A stretch of DNA of 12,751 bases from the NCBI GenBank assembly GCA_023263235.1, contig JALQXE010000115.1:1-12751 (forward strand), given 5' to 3'. The translations under genes and the position numbers were made by a program. Of the stretch, positions 1-6,915 are shown in pieces; position 1 is the stretch's first letter, and every line of letters starts with the position of its first letter. This DNA is from Sediminibacterium sp. (GTDB lineage Bacteria; Bacteroidota; Bacteroidia; Chitinophagales; Chitinophagaceae). A model generated the notes under the pieces. That model saw only the letters and a list, made by a program, of their open reading frames with translations. It was not told the DNA's origin and searched no databases.

Positions 1-312
1 AGAGAAGCTGCAAACTTTTTAACCAGTAAAAAAGTATGGTTGCCACAGGCTGATTTTCAAAAATTAGTAGAGAAAAATTCTCCACTTGCTTTACTAGGAT
101 ATATGGTGCAAGAAGCAGGAAAAGATATTGGTGTTATACAAGAAGTGATTGAACAACCACATCAGTTAATGGTGACTATACTATACCAAGGACAAGAAGC
201 CTATATTCCCTTACATGAAGAAAGTTTGAAGGGAGTGAATCATGCAAAAAAAATAGTGCAAGTAGAATTGCCAGATGGGCTCTTAGATTTGTATACCGAG
301 GCTACTGAGTAA
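1..312 (+). CDS. rimM: Ribosome maturation factor RimM, C-terminal part (5' end outside window)
   Basis: The frame is open from base 1 with no stop, so this is the last 103 residues of a longer gene; RimM is usually about 165-180 residues, so roughly the N-terminal 40% is missing. RimM binds ribosomal protein S19 in the 30S head and assists late 16S rRNA processing in the cytoplasm. Visible residues 1-25 match the end of the N-terminal RimM domain (REAANFLTSKKVWLP). From about residue 30 the PRC-barrel domain follows: LLGYMV, then GVIQEVIEQP, then YIPLHEESL and the hallmark ending VELPDGLLDLY. The possible TTG at 40 should not be taken as the start, because homology clearly continues upstream of it. 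Family assignment rests on these motifs. In many bacteria rimM lies with rpsP and trmD; those would be expected just left of this window. Confidence 0.9.
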   Translation, partial: REAANFLTSKKVWLPQADFQKLVEKNSPLALLGYMVQEAGKDIGVIQEVIEQPHQLMVTILYQGQEAYIPLHEESLKGVNHAKKIVQVELPDGLLDLYTEATE

Positions 313-370
313 AGGGGGATTTTTTTGTATATTTAATATTCAAACATTTTCATTTCTTAAAAAATTAAAT

Positions 371-1654
371 ATGCGTCGTTTATTATTTACCATGGTATTG
401 GGACTAAGTTCAATTTGCTTATTTGCCCAAAAAACTTATTTGCATTGCGGTCAATTAATTGATGTAAAACAATTGCAGGTCCTGAAACAAAAAACAGTTG
501 TCATTGAAGGCAATAAAATAGTTGATATATTAGATGGATATATTAAAGCGGGAGCTACTGATAAAACTATTGATTTAAAATCAAGCACGGTGATGCCGGG
601 ATTAATGGACATGCATGTGCATTTTGAACAAGAAACAAGTCCAAACAGATACTTGGAAGTTTTTACGCAAAATGATGCTGATGTTGCTTTTGGCGGTATC
701 AAGTTTGCACAAATTAGTTTAATGAGTGGATTCACTTCTGTTAGAGATTTAGGCGGTTCTGGTGTAAATATAGCAATGCGTAAAGCGGTACAAAAAGGAC
801 AAATTATCGGACCAAGAATTTATACAGCAGGAAAATCCATTGCCACAACGGGAGGCCATGCAGATCCTACTAATAACTATAGAAAAGATTTAATGGGTGA
901 CCCTGGTCCAAAGGAGGGTGTCATTAATGGCCCAGAAGATGCTTATAAAGCAGTGAGACAAAGATACAAGGATGGGAGTGATGTAATAAAAATTACAGCG
1001 AGTGGAGGGGTTTTAAGTATGGCCGCAAGTGGAGAAAATCCTCAATTTACAGAAGAAGAAGTGAAAGCGATTGTAGCCGCTGCAAAGGATTATGGTTTTA
1101 AAGTAGCAGCACATTGTCATGGAGTTGAGGCCATGCGAAGAGCTATTATAGGAGGCGTAAGTTCAATTGAGCACGGCACCTTGATGGACGAATCTATCTT
1201 TCCTTTAATGAAACAGTATGGAACTTATTTAGTGCCAACAATTATAGCTGGAAAATCAGCTGCAGACTCTGCAAAAATTCCTGGATACTATCCACCAATG
1301 GTTGCTAAAAAAGCATCCGAAATTGGTCCTCGTATTCAAAATACTTTTTCCAAAGCTTATAAAGCAGGTGTAAAAATTGCATTTGGAACTGATGCAGGTG
1401 TATTCGCACATGGTAAAAACTGGAAAGAGTTTGTATACATGACCGAAGCTGGAATGCCAATGATTGAAGCCATTCAGGCGGCTACCTGGAATGCTGCAGA
1501 CTTGATGGGTACACAAGCAATTTTAGGAAGTATTGAAAAAAATAAATTAGCAGATATTATTGCAGTAGATGGTGATCCTATTACGAATGTTGAAGCAATG
1601 GGTAAAGTGAATTTTGTAATGAAAGACGGGGTGGTATATAAGTCTAAATTATAA
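371..1654 (+). CDS. Exported metal-dependent amidohydrolase (Xaa-Pro dipeptidase / imidazolonepropionase-like)
   Basis: This 427-residue protein has a Sec signal peptide (residues 1-20, hydrophobic core LLFTMVLGLSSICLF, cleavage after A-Q), so it should act in the periplasm or outside. The amidohydrolase-superfamily TIM barrel follows, with every metal-site element visible: HxH at H82/H84 in MPGLMDMHVHFE, a candidate bridging lysine K207 in VIKITASGGV, H248 and H250 in VAAHCHG, H268 in SIEHGT and catalytic D341 in FGTDAG. The C-terminal beta-sandwich strands (ADIIAVDGDPITNVE) complete the fold. In this subgroup, the lysine in IKI-ASGG and the GGHAD motif near 161-165 are typical of enzymes that cleave Xaa-Pro dipeptides or related N-acyl amino acids; the actual substrate cannot be read from the sequence. 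The gene follows rimM by 58 bp; a 7/8 match to TAnnTTTG at 328-335 could give it its own promoter. It ends 22 bp from the convergent pseudouridine synthase gene. Confidence 0.88.
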   Translation: MRRLLFTMVLGLSSICLFAQKTYLHCGQLIDVKQLQVLKQKTVVIEGNKIVDILDGYIKAGATDKTIDLKSSTVMPGLMDMHVHFEQETSPNRYLEVFTQNDADVAFGGIKFAQISLMSGFTSVRDLGGSGVNIAMRKAVQKGQIIGPRIYTAGKSIATTGGHADPTNNYRKDLMGDPGPKEGVINGPEDAYKAVRQRYKDGSDVIKITASGGVLSMAASGENPQFTEEEVKAIVAAAKDYGFKVAAHCHGVEAMRRAIIGGVSSIEHGTLMDESIFPLMKQYGTYLVPTIIAGKSAADSAKIPGYYPPMVAKKASEIGPRIQNTFSKAYKAGVKIAFGTDAGVFAHGKNWKEFVYMTEAGMPMIEAIQAATWNAADLMGTQAILGSIEKNKLADIIAVDGDPITNVEAMGKVNFVMKDGVVYKSKL

Positions 1655-1658
1655 AATT

Positions 1659-1677
1659 AAATTGCAGCCTGCATTTT
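1659..1677. terminator. Possible weak bidirectional terminator between convergent genes
   Basis: The 22-bp gap between the two convergent stops holds an imperfect inverted repeat: AAA-T-TGCA, a three-base loop GCC, then TGCA-T-TTT. It has seven pairs and one T-T mismatch, with a short T run on each strand. Its position between two tail-to-tail genes fits a shared terminator, but the stem is short and the loop tight. Confidence 0.3.
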
Positions 1678-2390
1678 TATAAAGCGGCATTCCATTTTTC
1701 CAATTGCTTTAAAGTAGCAGATAAATCTTTTGGTAAAGGGGCTTCAATGTGGAGCTCCTTTCCTTTATACACAAATTGAACACTTGCAGCATGCAATGCC
1801 TGTCTTGCCATTAAGGGTCGTTCTTCCTCTTCTACTTTTGCTAGTTTAAAATTTTTCTTTTTAATACTAGATAGTTTTAATTTTTCACCATCTCCATATA
1901 AATCATCCGACACAATTGGGTGACCTATATGTTTTGTATGTACTCTAATTTGATGTGTGCGTCCAGTAAAAATTTGAAAACTTACCCAGGCATATTGCTT
2001 AAAGTATTTCACAACCTCATAACTTGTTTTGGATTCCTTTCCTTTTGCATGTATCATCATGTAACCCTTTTTAATAGGGTGTTCCATCATGTTTTCTTCT
2101 ATCACACCTGTTTGTGGGGGACGTCCGTTTACGATACCAAAATATTTTTTTACAATCGTTCTCCCTTCAAAAATTTCACTTAATTCTTTATGTGCTTCAG
2201 CATTTTTTGCAAAAATGATTAATCCACTTGTTTGTTGATCCAAACGATGAACAGTAAAAATAGATCCAAATTTTTCTTGCAATAAAGATTTAACGGAGCC
2301 TTCTTTCCCAAAACGATCGGGGATACTTAATAATCCAGCTGGTTTATTAAGTACAATCATATCCTCGTCTTCAAATAATATTTCTAACAT
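1677..2390 (-). CDS. RluA-family RNA pseudouridine synthase (no S4 domain)
   Basis: A 237-residue enzyme that isomerises uridine to pseudouridine in structured RNA (rRNA or tRNA; target unknown). It begins directly with the catalytic domain (ILFEDEDMIVLNKPAGLLS), so the S4 domain of RluC/RluD is absent, as in the short RluA/TruC-like members. Catalytic D51 sits in the signature VHRLDQQTSGLIIFAKN (residues 47-63). The second RluA signature GRTHQIRVH is at 143-151, followed by HPIVSDDLYGD. MARQALHA at 194-201 is the usual C-terminal motif. It starts with ATG at 2390, 48 bp downstream of the RsuA/RluB-type gene on the same strand, and is probably the last gene of the rlmN operon. The family is certain, the specific RNA target is not. 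Confidence 0.9.
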   Translation of the reverse strand: MLEILFEDEDMIVLNKPAGLLSIPDRFGKEGSVKSLLQEKFGSIFTVHRLDQQTSGLIIFAKNAEAHKELSEIFEGRTIVKKYFGIVNGRPPQTGVIEENMMEHPIKKGYMMIHAKGKESKTSYEVVKYFKQYAWVSFQIFTGRTHQIRVHTKHIGHPIVSDDLYGDGEKLKLSSIKKKNFKLAKVEEEERPLMARQALHAASVQFVYKGKELHIEAPLPKDLSATLKQLEKWNAAL

Positions 2391-2438
2391 CCTTTAGTGA
2401 ATTATGAAATCAAATTAGCTAGCGTTAGTAGGTATAAA

Positions 2439-3614
2439 TTACTTAGCAGCTTTTCGTGTAAATGATTTATTTAAGAACTTTAATAAACGCACTTCTTTTT
2501 CGCTTAAAAATCTCCATTTGCCCCTGTCTACATTTTTTTTAGTAAGGTTGGCAAACATGACTCTATCTAAATGTCGTACGTCATATCCTAAATGTTCGAA
2601 TATTCTTCTTACAATTCTATTTCTTCCACTGTGTATTTCAATACCAATCACATTTCTTTCCTTGCCAACATAACTTACTGCATCTGCTGCAATAAATCCG
2701 TCCTCCAAAGTTACTCCCGCAGCAATGGCTTCCATATCCGCTTTCGTAACAGGCTTGTCTAATGTAACTTCATATATTTTTTTAATCTCGTAGGATGGAT
2801 GTGTTAATTTTTGTGCTAAATCTCCATCGTTGGTCAAAATTAAAACCCCAGTTGTGTTTCGGTCTAGTCTTCCCACAGGGAACATTCTTTGGGTAGTTGC
2901 ATTTTTAATAATATCCAATACTGTTTTTCTTCCTTCCGGATCATTTGCAGTACATATATAATCCTTTGGCTTATTTAATAAAATATAAACAGGCGTTACT
3001 TGCAATTGCAATACCTTCCCTTTTAATCTTACTACATCTTTGTATTGAACTTTATAACCCGGTTCTAATACGGTATCGCCATTTACCGTGATGTGTCCGC
3101 TTTTTACCAATTCTGCAGCTTCTCTTCTTCCGCAAGTGCCGGCATGTGCAATGTATTTATTCAATGGCATTTGCTCATATGGCATATCGTCACTTGCATT
3201 TACCTTGCCAATACTTGCCGTTCTTTTAGCATCGGCTTTATCCATAGCAGCTGGTGTTCTTTTGGATGCTGCTAAACGAGGTGAGCCAACTCCGGCGCCT
3301 CTTTTAATTTCACCATATTTAGCCGGCTTATCATCCAATACTTTTTTAGGAGCAGATTTTGCTCTCAATGGTATAGAATATTTTGGAGGACCTGTAACGT
3401 AATCTTTTTTAGCATAGCCACCTTTTTTATTATTGCCCACTGGTTCTACTGCAATTCCTCTAGCTATGTCTTTTTTTCTTTGACGTGCTGCTTCACCTGC
3501 CGCTCTTGAATCGGCTTTCGCTTTTTTCTTTTCTTGTCTGTATTCTTCTTTAACAGCGCTGCCTTTTTTCTTATTGGCAAATTTGTCAAAGTTGTCTGAT
3601 CTCTTATTCTTCAT
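2439..3614 (-). CDS. RsuA/RluB-family rRNA pseudouridine synthase with long basic N-terminal extension
   Basis: A 391-residue protein in three parts. Residues 1-145 form a low-complexity Lys/Arg/Ala-rich stretch with no recognisable fold. Residues about 149-200 are an S4 RNA-binding domain (MPLNKYIAHAGTCGRREAAELVKSGHITVNG). Residues about 207-385 are the catalytic domain, with D251 in VGRLDRNTTGVLILTNDGDLA, then EIHSGRNRIVRRIFEHLGYDVRHLDRV, which is diagnostic of the RsuA/RluB/RluE/RluF branch. Typical RsuA and RluB proteins are about 230-290 residues, so the extra length lies at the N terminus. By analogy it modifies 23S rRNA (RluB/RluF) or 16S rRNA (RsuA); I cannot choose between them. The ATG at 3614 lies 31 bp after the rlmN stop, implying co-transcription. 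No internal start looks better supported, since the basic region is continuously open and in frame. Confidence 0.9.
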   Translation of the reverse strand: MKNKRSDNFDKFANKKKGSAVKEEYRQEKKKAKADSRAAGEAARQRKKDIARGIAVEPVGNNKKGGYAKKDYVTGPPKYSIPLRAKSAPKKVLDDKPAKYGEIKRGAGVGSPRLAASKRTPAAMDKADAKRTASIGKVNASDDMPYEQMPLNKYIAHAGTCGRREAAELVKSGHITVNGDTVLEPGYKVQYKDVVRLKGKVLQLQVTPVYILLNKPKDYICTANDPEGRKTVLDIIKNATTQRMFPVGRLDRNTTGVLILTNDGDLAQKLTHPSYEIKKIYEVTLDKPVTKADMEAIAAGVTLEDGFIAADAVSYVGKERNVIGIEIHSGRNRIVRRIFEHLGYDVRHLDRVMFANLTKKNVDRGKWRFLSEKEVRLLKFLNKSFTRKAAK

Positions 3615-3645
3615 GCACCTAATTAATTATGTTTAATCTGTTCAA

Positions 3646-4689
3646 CTAGCCTTTATTGGCTAATTGCCCACAAGCAGCATCAATATCCTTTCCTCTACTA
3701 CGTCTTACTCTTACATTTACTCTGTTCTTTTGTAAAATTTCAACAAATCGCTCAAAGCCGTCCTCATCTGGTTTATCAAACCCAAAATGATCCACTGCAT
3801 TGTATTCAATGACGTTGATTAAATCCGCGGGCACTTGACGGTATATTTTTGTTAGTTCTTCTGCATCTTTTTCAGAATCGTTAAAGTCTTTAAATAAAAT
3901 ATATTCAAAAGAAATTTCCGTTCCTGTCTTTTTATAAAAATAGTTTAAGGCTTCAATCAATGATTTTATATTATTACTTTCATTAATTGGCATTACTTCA
4001 TTTCTTTTCTTGTCATTTGGCGCATGTAAGGATACAGCCAATTTAAATCTTACACCATCGTCACCTAGTTGTCGTATTTGTTTTACCAAACCAGCAGTAG
4101 AAACGGTAATACGTTTAGGACTCATACCCAATCCGTCCGGAGATGTAATTTTCTCTATTGCTTTTAATACATTATGATAGTTCATAAGTGGCTCACCCAT
4201 GCCCATAAATACAATATTGCTTAAATGCTTTTCATGCGCCGCTTCACTTTGTTGGTTGATATAAACCACCTGATCATAAATCTCATCAAAATTTAAATTT
4301 CGCTTGCGATCCATGGTCCCAGTTGCACAAAATTTACAGCTTAAACTACAGCCAATTTGCGAGGATACACAAGCCGTTTTTCGCTCACTTGTTGGGATTA
4401 ATACCCCTTCAATCATGTGTTCGTCAAAAGTGCGAAACCTTGTTTTTAAGGTGCCGTCCTCACTTTGTTGGGTAGTATCTATTTGTAAGGCCGGAAAGCT
4501 GAAGCTTTCTACCAATAATTTTCTTAGGTCTTTACTCAAATTGGTCATTTCGTCAAAGCTATGGGCATGCTTTTGCCACAACCATTCTACAATTTGCTTT
4601 ACCCTAAATGGTTTTTCGCCAATTTGAGCTATAAATCGCTCAATTTCAGCTACTTCTACATGTCTAATATTAGGTCTTGTCTTCTCCAT
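3646..4689 (-). CDS. rlmN: Dual-specificity RNA methyltransferase RlmN (radical SAM)
   Basis: A 347-residue radical-SAM enzyme that makes 2-methyladenosine at A2503 of 23S rRNA and, in characterised homologues, at A37 of some tRNAs. The three [4Fe-4S] ligands are C114, C118 and C121 in IGCSLSCKFCATG. C107, seven residues before the cluster, corresponds to E. coli C118, and C340 in DIDAACGQLA corresponds to the methyl-carrying C355; both are needed for the methyl-transfer mechanism and both are present. GMGEPLMN (163-170) and VSTAG/LAVSLHAPND (196-225) are the usual SAM-binding strands. The length agrees with the family. It is the first gene of a three-gene minus-strand RNA-modification group. 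A perfect TAnnTTTG element ends only five bases before the ATG, so the transcript may be nearly leaderless. Cfr, the close relative, is less likely because the order and context are housekeeping. Confidence 0.96.
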   Translation of the reverse strand: MEKTRPNIRHVEVAEIERFIAQIGEKPFRVKQIVEWLWQKHAHSFDEMTNLSKDLRKLLVESFSFPALQIDTTQQSEDGTLKTRFRTFDEHMIEGVLIPTSERKTACVSSQIGCSLSCKFCATGTMDRKRNLNFDEIYDQVVYINQQSEAAHEKHLSNIVFMGMGEPLMNYHNVLKAIEKITSPDGLGMSPKRITVSTAGLVKQIRQLGDDGVRFKLAVSLHAPNDKKRNEVMPINESNNIKSLIEALNYFYKKTGTEISFEYILFKDFNDSEKDAEELTKIYRQVPADLINVIEYNAVDHFGFDKPDEDGFERFVEILQKNRVNVRVRRSRGKDIDAACGQLANKG

Positions 4690-4693
4690 AATG

Positions 4694-4701
4694 CAAAGAT
4701 A
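4694..4701 (-). promoter_or_regulatory. Bacteroidota -7 element (TATCTTTG) of rlmN
   Basis: On the minus strand this reads TATCTTTG, an exact match to the Bacteroidota sigma-factor -7 consensus TAnnTTTG. With initiation about four bases downstream of the final G, transcription would begin within 0-3 bases of the rlmN ATG (4689). I see no convincing -33 TTG at the usual distance, so this rests on one element. Confidence 0.5.
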
Positions 4702-4780
4702 CTTTATCCAATTTGTATCCCTTTATTTCTTTTTGTGGGCTCAAAAAAACAATCTAAATTCATTGTCTCAAAAAATCAAT

Positions 4781-5176
4781 ATGAAAAAATTAAGTTTAAT
4801 GCTTGTTATAATGCTTGGAATTATGACAGCTGTGAATGCGCAAACCGCTCCTTTGAAGGATTATGTAGGTAAATACGTTTTTGCGGCAGGTAGTCCTGTG
4901 GCAGAAGTGAGTTTAACAGTTGAGCAAGATGCTTTAGTAATTAATTCAGCAATGGGTTCAACTCCATTAGAGAAAAAAGGAGTTGATACTTTTTATTTAG
5001 CTGCCTATGACGCGTTGGTGATTTTCAAAAGAACACCTGCTAAAGAAGTAGAAACACTTTCTATTAATGTTCAAGGAATGGAATTAGTAGGTACAAAAGA
5101 AGCATCGGCTACAACCACTGGAAACAAAGAAGAAGAATTTCAAAATAAAGTTTGGGCTGCAAAATTAGAAAACTAG
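4781..5176 (+). CDS. Small exported protein of unknown function
   Basis: A 131-residue protein. The open frame extends up to an ATG at 4691, but the first 30 codons read as nonsense. The ATG at 4781 gives a clean signal peptide (MKKLSLMLVIMLGIMTAVNAQ) ending in A-Q, the usual Bacteroidota cleavage context, so I start there. The mature part of about 110 residues is a single small domain beginning PLKDYVGKYVF, with alternating strands (VAEVSLTVEQDALVINS, DALVIFKR) and ending in a polar stretch (TTTGNKEEEF). The opening resembles the small beta-rich DUF3471-like domains found at the end of some exported serine beta-lactamase-type hydrolases; this is a resemblance by eye only. It is divergent from rlmN and its stop is 7 bp from that of convergent hisS, so it is probably transcribed alone. 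Function unknown. Confidence 0.8.
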   Translation: MKKLSLMLVIMLGIMTAVNAQTAPLKDYVGKYVFAAGSPVAEVSLTVEQDALVINSAMGSTPLEKKGVDTFYLAAYDALVIFKRTPAKEVETLSINVQGMELVGTKEASATTTGNKEEEFQNKVWAAKLEN

Positions 5177-5183
5177 TTTTTAG

Positions 5184-6551
5184 CTAGAATTCAAAATTCA
5201 CTAAATCATTAAATGAAATAGTGGTTTGCTTTCCTGTTGCTAAATTTTTTATTGTGCATTCTTTTTTTGCAACTTCGTCGGTTCCAATAATTAAAATATT
5301 GGGGATTCCTTTTTTCTCAGCATATTTAAATTGCTTGTCAAATTTGCTCTTTTCAGGGTACATTTCACAAGCAATTTTTTTATCTCTTAATGCAAGCATT
5401 TGCGCGTAAGCTACTTTTGCTTCGGCTTCACCCAAATTAAAAAATAAAACCTGCGTGCCTTGCGCAATACTTTCAGGGAAAAGATTTTTTTCTTCTAATA
5501 CATCGTAAATACGATCCACCCCAAAGCTAATGCCCACACCGGGTATGTTAGGTACGCCAAATAAACTAGTGAGGTCATTGTAGCGGCCACCACCACCAAT
5601 ACTGCCCATTTGCGCATCCATAGCCTTTACTTCAAAAATAAGTCCAGTATAATAATTTAATCCTCTCGCTAAAGTGAAATCAGCCACCAAGTGCTTGTCC
5701 ATTCCAGTAGAAGCATGGTAGTCTAAAACATAATTTAATTCTTCAATACCTTTTTTGCCGTTTTCATTATCTCCTAATAACAAAGCAAGTGCATTTATTT
5801 TTTCTTCATTCGTTCCAGTTATGTTTAAATATTTTTCTACAGTTTCTTGTTGTGCTGAAGTAAAATTTTTATTGTTTAATTCCTCCTTCACTTTTTCCCA
5901 ACCAATTTTATCTAATTTATCTATAGCTATGGTGAGGTCAATTAATTTATCCTCCCCTCCACAAACTTGCGCTAACCCTAATAAAACTTTTCGATTGTTA
6001 ATTTTTATTTCAACAGGTAATTTTAATTTTTCAAAAGCAGTAACATAAATCGCTAATAGATCCACTTCATTAATTAAGCTGTCACTACCAACCACATCTG
6101 CATCACATTGATAAAATTCACGGTATCTTCCTTTTTGTGGTCTATCGGCTCTCCATACCGGCTGAATTTGATAGCGCTTAAATGGAAAAGTTAATTGTCC
6201 ATGATTCATGGCTACATATCTTGCAAATGGTATAGTTAAATCATAGCGTAAAGCACGTTCAGAGATGGCAGTATTGTTTTTTCCCTCTAGTATTTTTGCA
6301 AAGCCCTCATTAATTTGAGTGCGCTTTTGAGGGTTGTCTAATCCATTGTTTAGAATCTTAAAAATGAGTTTATCTCCTTCTTCGCCATATTTACCCATGA
6401 GCGTTTCCAAATTTTCCATACTTGGCGTTTCTAAGGGTTGAAACCCATATAGCTCAAATACTCCACGAATGGTTTGAAAAATATATTGACGTTTTTGTAC
6501 CGTACTGGCATTAAAATCTCGGGTGCCCTGTGGCAAGGATGGTTTACTCAT
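5184..6551 (-). CDS. hisS: Histidyl-tRNA synthetase
   Basis: A class II aminoacyl-tRNA synthetase that charges tRNA-His with histidine in the cytoplasm. I use the ATG at 6551 (455 residues, MSKPSLPQGTRDF, the usual HisS opening). A TTG at 6560 would add only three residues and lie almost on the putative transcription start. Numbered from the ATG, motif 2 with its catalytic arginines is at about 134-150 (RADRPQKGRYREFYQCD). The histidine-binding signature LARGLNYYTGLIFE is at 294-307, with GSIGGGGRYNDL just after it. Motif 3 GVGISFGVDR is at 338-347. A C-terminal anticodon-binding domain follows (about 365-455, CEMYPEKSKFDKQFKYAEKKGIP). The length is normal for the bacterial enzyme. The gene appears monocistronic, flanked by a divergent gene upstream and a convergent one downstream. 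Confidence 0.97.
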   Translation of the reverse strand: MSKPSLPQGTRDFNASTVQKRQYIFQTIRGVFELYGFQPLETPSMENLETLMGKYGEEGDKLIFKILNNGLDNPQKRTQINEGFAKILEGKNNTAISERALRYDLTIPFARYVAMNHGQLTFPFKRYQIQPVWRADRPQKGRYREFYQCDADVVGSDSLINEVDLLAIYVTAFEKLKLPVEIKINNRKVLLGLAQVCGGEDKLIDLTIAIDKLDKIGWEKVKEELNNKNFTSAQQETVEKYLNITGTNEEKINALALLLGDNENGKKGIEELNYVLDYHASTGMDKHLVADFTLARGLNYYTGLIFEVKAMDAQMGSIGGGGRYNDLTSLFGVPNIPGVGISFGVDRIYDVLEEKNLFPESIAQGTQVLFFNLGEAEAKVAYAQMLALRDKKIACEMYPEKSKFDKQFKYAEKKGIPNILIIGTDEVAKKECTIKNLATGKQTTISFNDLVNFEF

Positions 6552-6568
6552 GCTGTCCAATTTGACCG

Positions 6569-6576
6569 TAAAGATA
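6569..6576 (-). promoter_or_regulatory. Candidate -7 element of hisS
   Basis: On the minus strand this reads TATCTTTA, seven of eight matches to TAnnTTTG, ending 17 bases before the chosen hisS ATG. It would give a leader of about 11-14 bases, which favours the ATG at 6551 over the TTG at 6560. No clear -33 TTG is seen. Confidence 0.35.
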
Positions 6577-6604
6577 AATTTTTAAATTCATCCTATATAA
6601 TTGA

Positions 6605-6612
6605 TTAATTTG
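6605..6612 (+). promoter_or_regulatory. Candidate -7 element for the small membrane protein gene
   Basis: TTAATTTG matches seven of eight positions of TAnnTTTG and ends 19 bases before the ATG at 6632. It sits in the 80-bp divergent gap shared with hisS, which must hold promoters for both directions. Evidence is a single imperfect element in AT-rich DNA. Confidence 0.28.
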
Positions 6613-6631
6613 CCTCATAAATCATTGCAAT

Positions 6632-6871
6632 ATGTCCGATTTTAATCCTAAAAGAGCAAGATCAGAAAAAACCTATAGAATTTTTAGAAGTATCTATGAC
6701 TTTACGATGGCGGCCCTTATTTTAGGCTGTGCTGTTGTTATGTTTGCAGCAAAATATTTTCATCTTGACCAAGTAATTAATTTAGACAACGAATGGCGTA
6801 TCATTTTTGGCTGCATGTGTTTACTTTATGGTGGATTTAGATTGTATAGAGGCTTTCAAAGAGACTACTAA
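6632..6871 (+). CDS. Small two-helix inner-membrane protein of unknown function
   Basis: A 79-residue protein with a basic N-terminal tail (KRARSEKTYRIFRS) and two hydrophobic segments, about residues 25-43 (FTMAALILGCAVVMFAAKYF) and 57-73 (RIIFGCMCLLYGGFRLY), joined by a short acidic loop (LDQVINLDNEW). It ends with basic and aromatic residues. The positive-inside rule suggests both termini are cytoplasmic. Each helix carries one or two cysteines (C33; C61, C63). I do not recognise a named family. It is followed after 44 bp by the PstS-like lipoprotein gene on the same strand, so the two are probably co-transcribed and may act together at the membrane. Its hydrophobic pattern and the convincing ATG argue for a real gene despite its size. 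Confidence 0.75.
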   Translation: MSDFNPKRARSEKTYRIFRSIYDFTMAALILGCAVVMFAAKYFHLDQVINLDNEWRIIFGCMCLLYGGFRLYRGFQRDY

Positions 6872-6915
6872 GTTTCCATTTTCAAGGATTCAATTTATTA
6901 ATTTAAGATTATTTT

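Noticed and set aside
3088..3402. Open frame of 104 codons on the plus strand inside the RsuA/RluB-type gene
   Set aside because: It is antisense to the well-supported basic N-terminal and S4 regions, and its protein has no domain or signal logic.
4691..4780. Thirty extra N-terminal codons of the small exported protein
   Set aside because: They would place the signal peptide 30 residues in, and they overlap the rlmN promoter region; the ATG at 4781 gives a normal signal peptide.
5169..5180. Perfect palindrome AAAACTAGTTTT at the hisS / small exported protein junction, plus a second CTAG at 5184
   Set aside because: It has no loop and a weak AT core, so it cannot form a good terminator; it mostly reflects two TAG stops facing each other.
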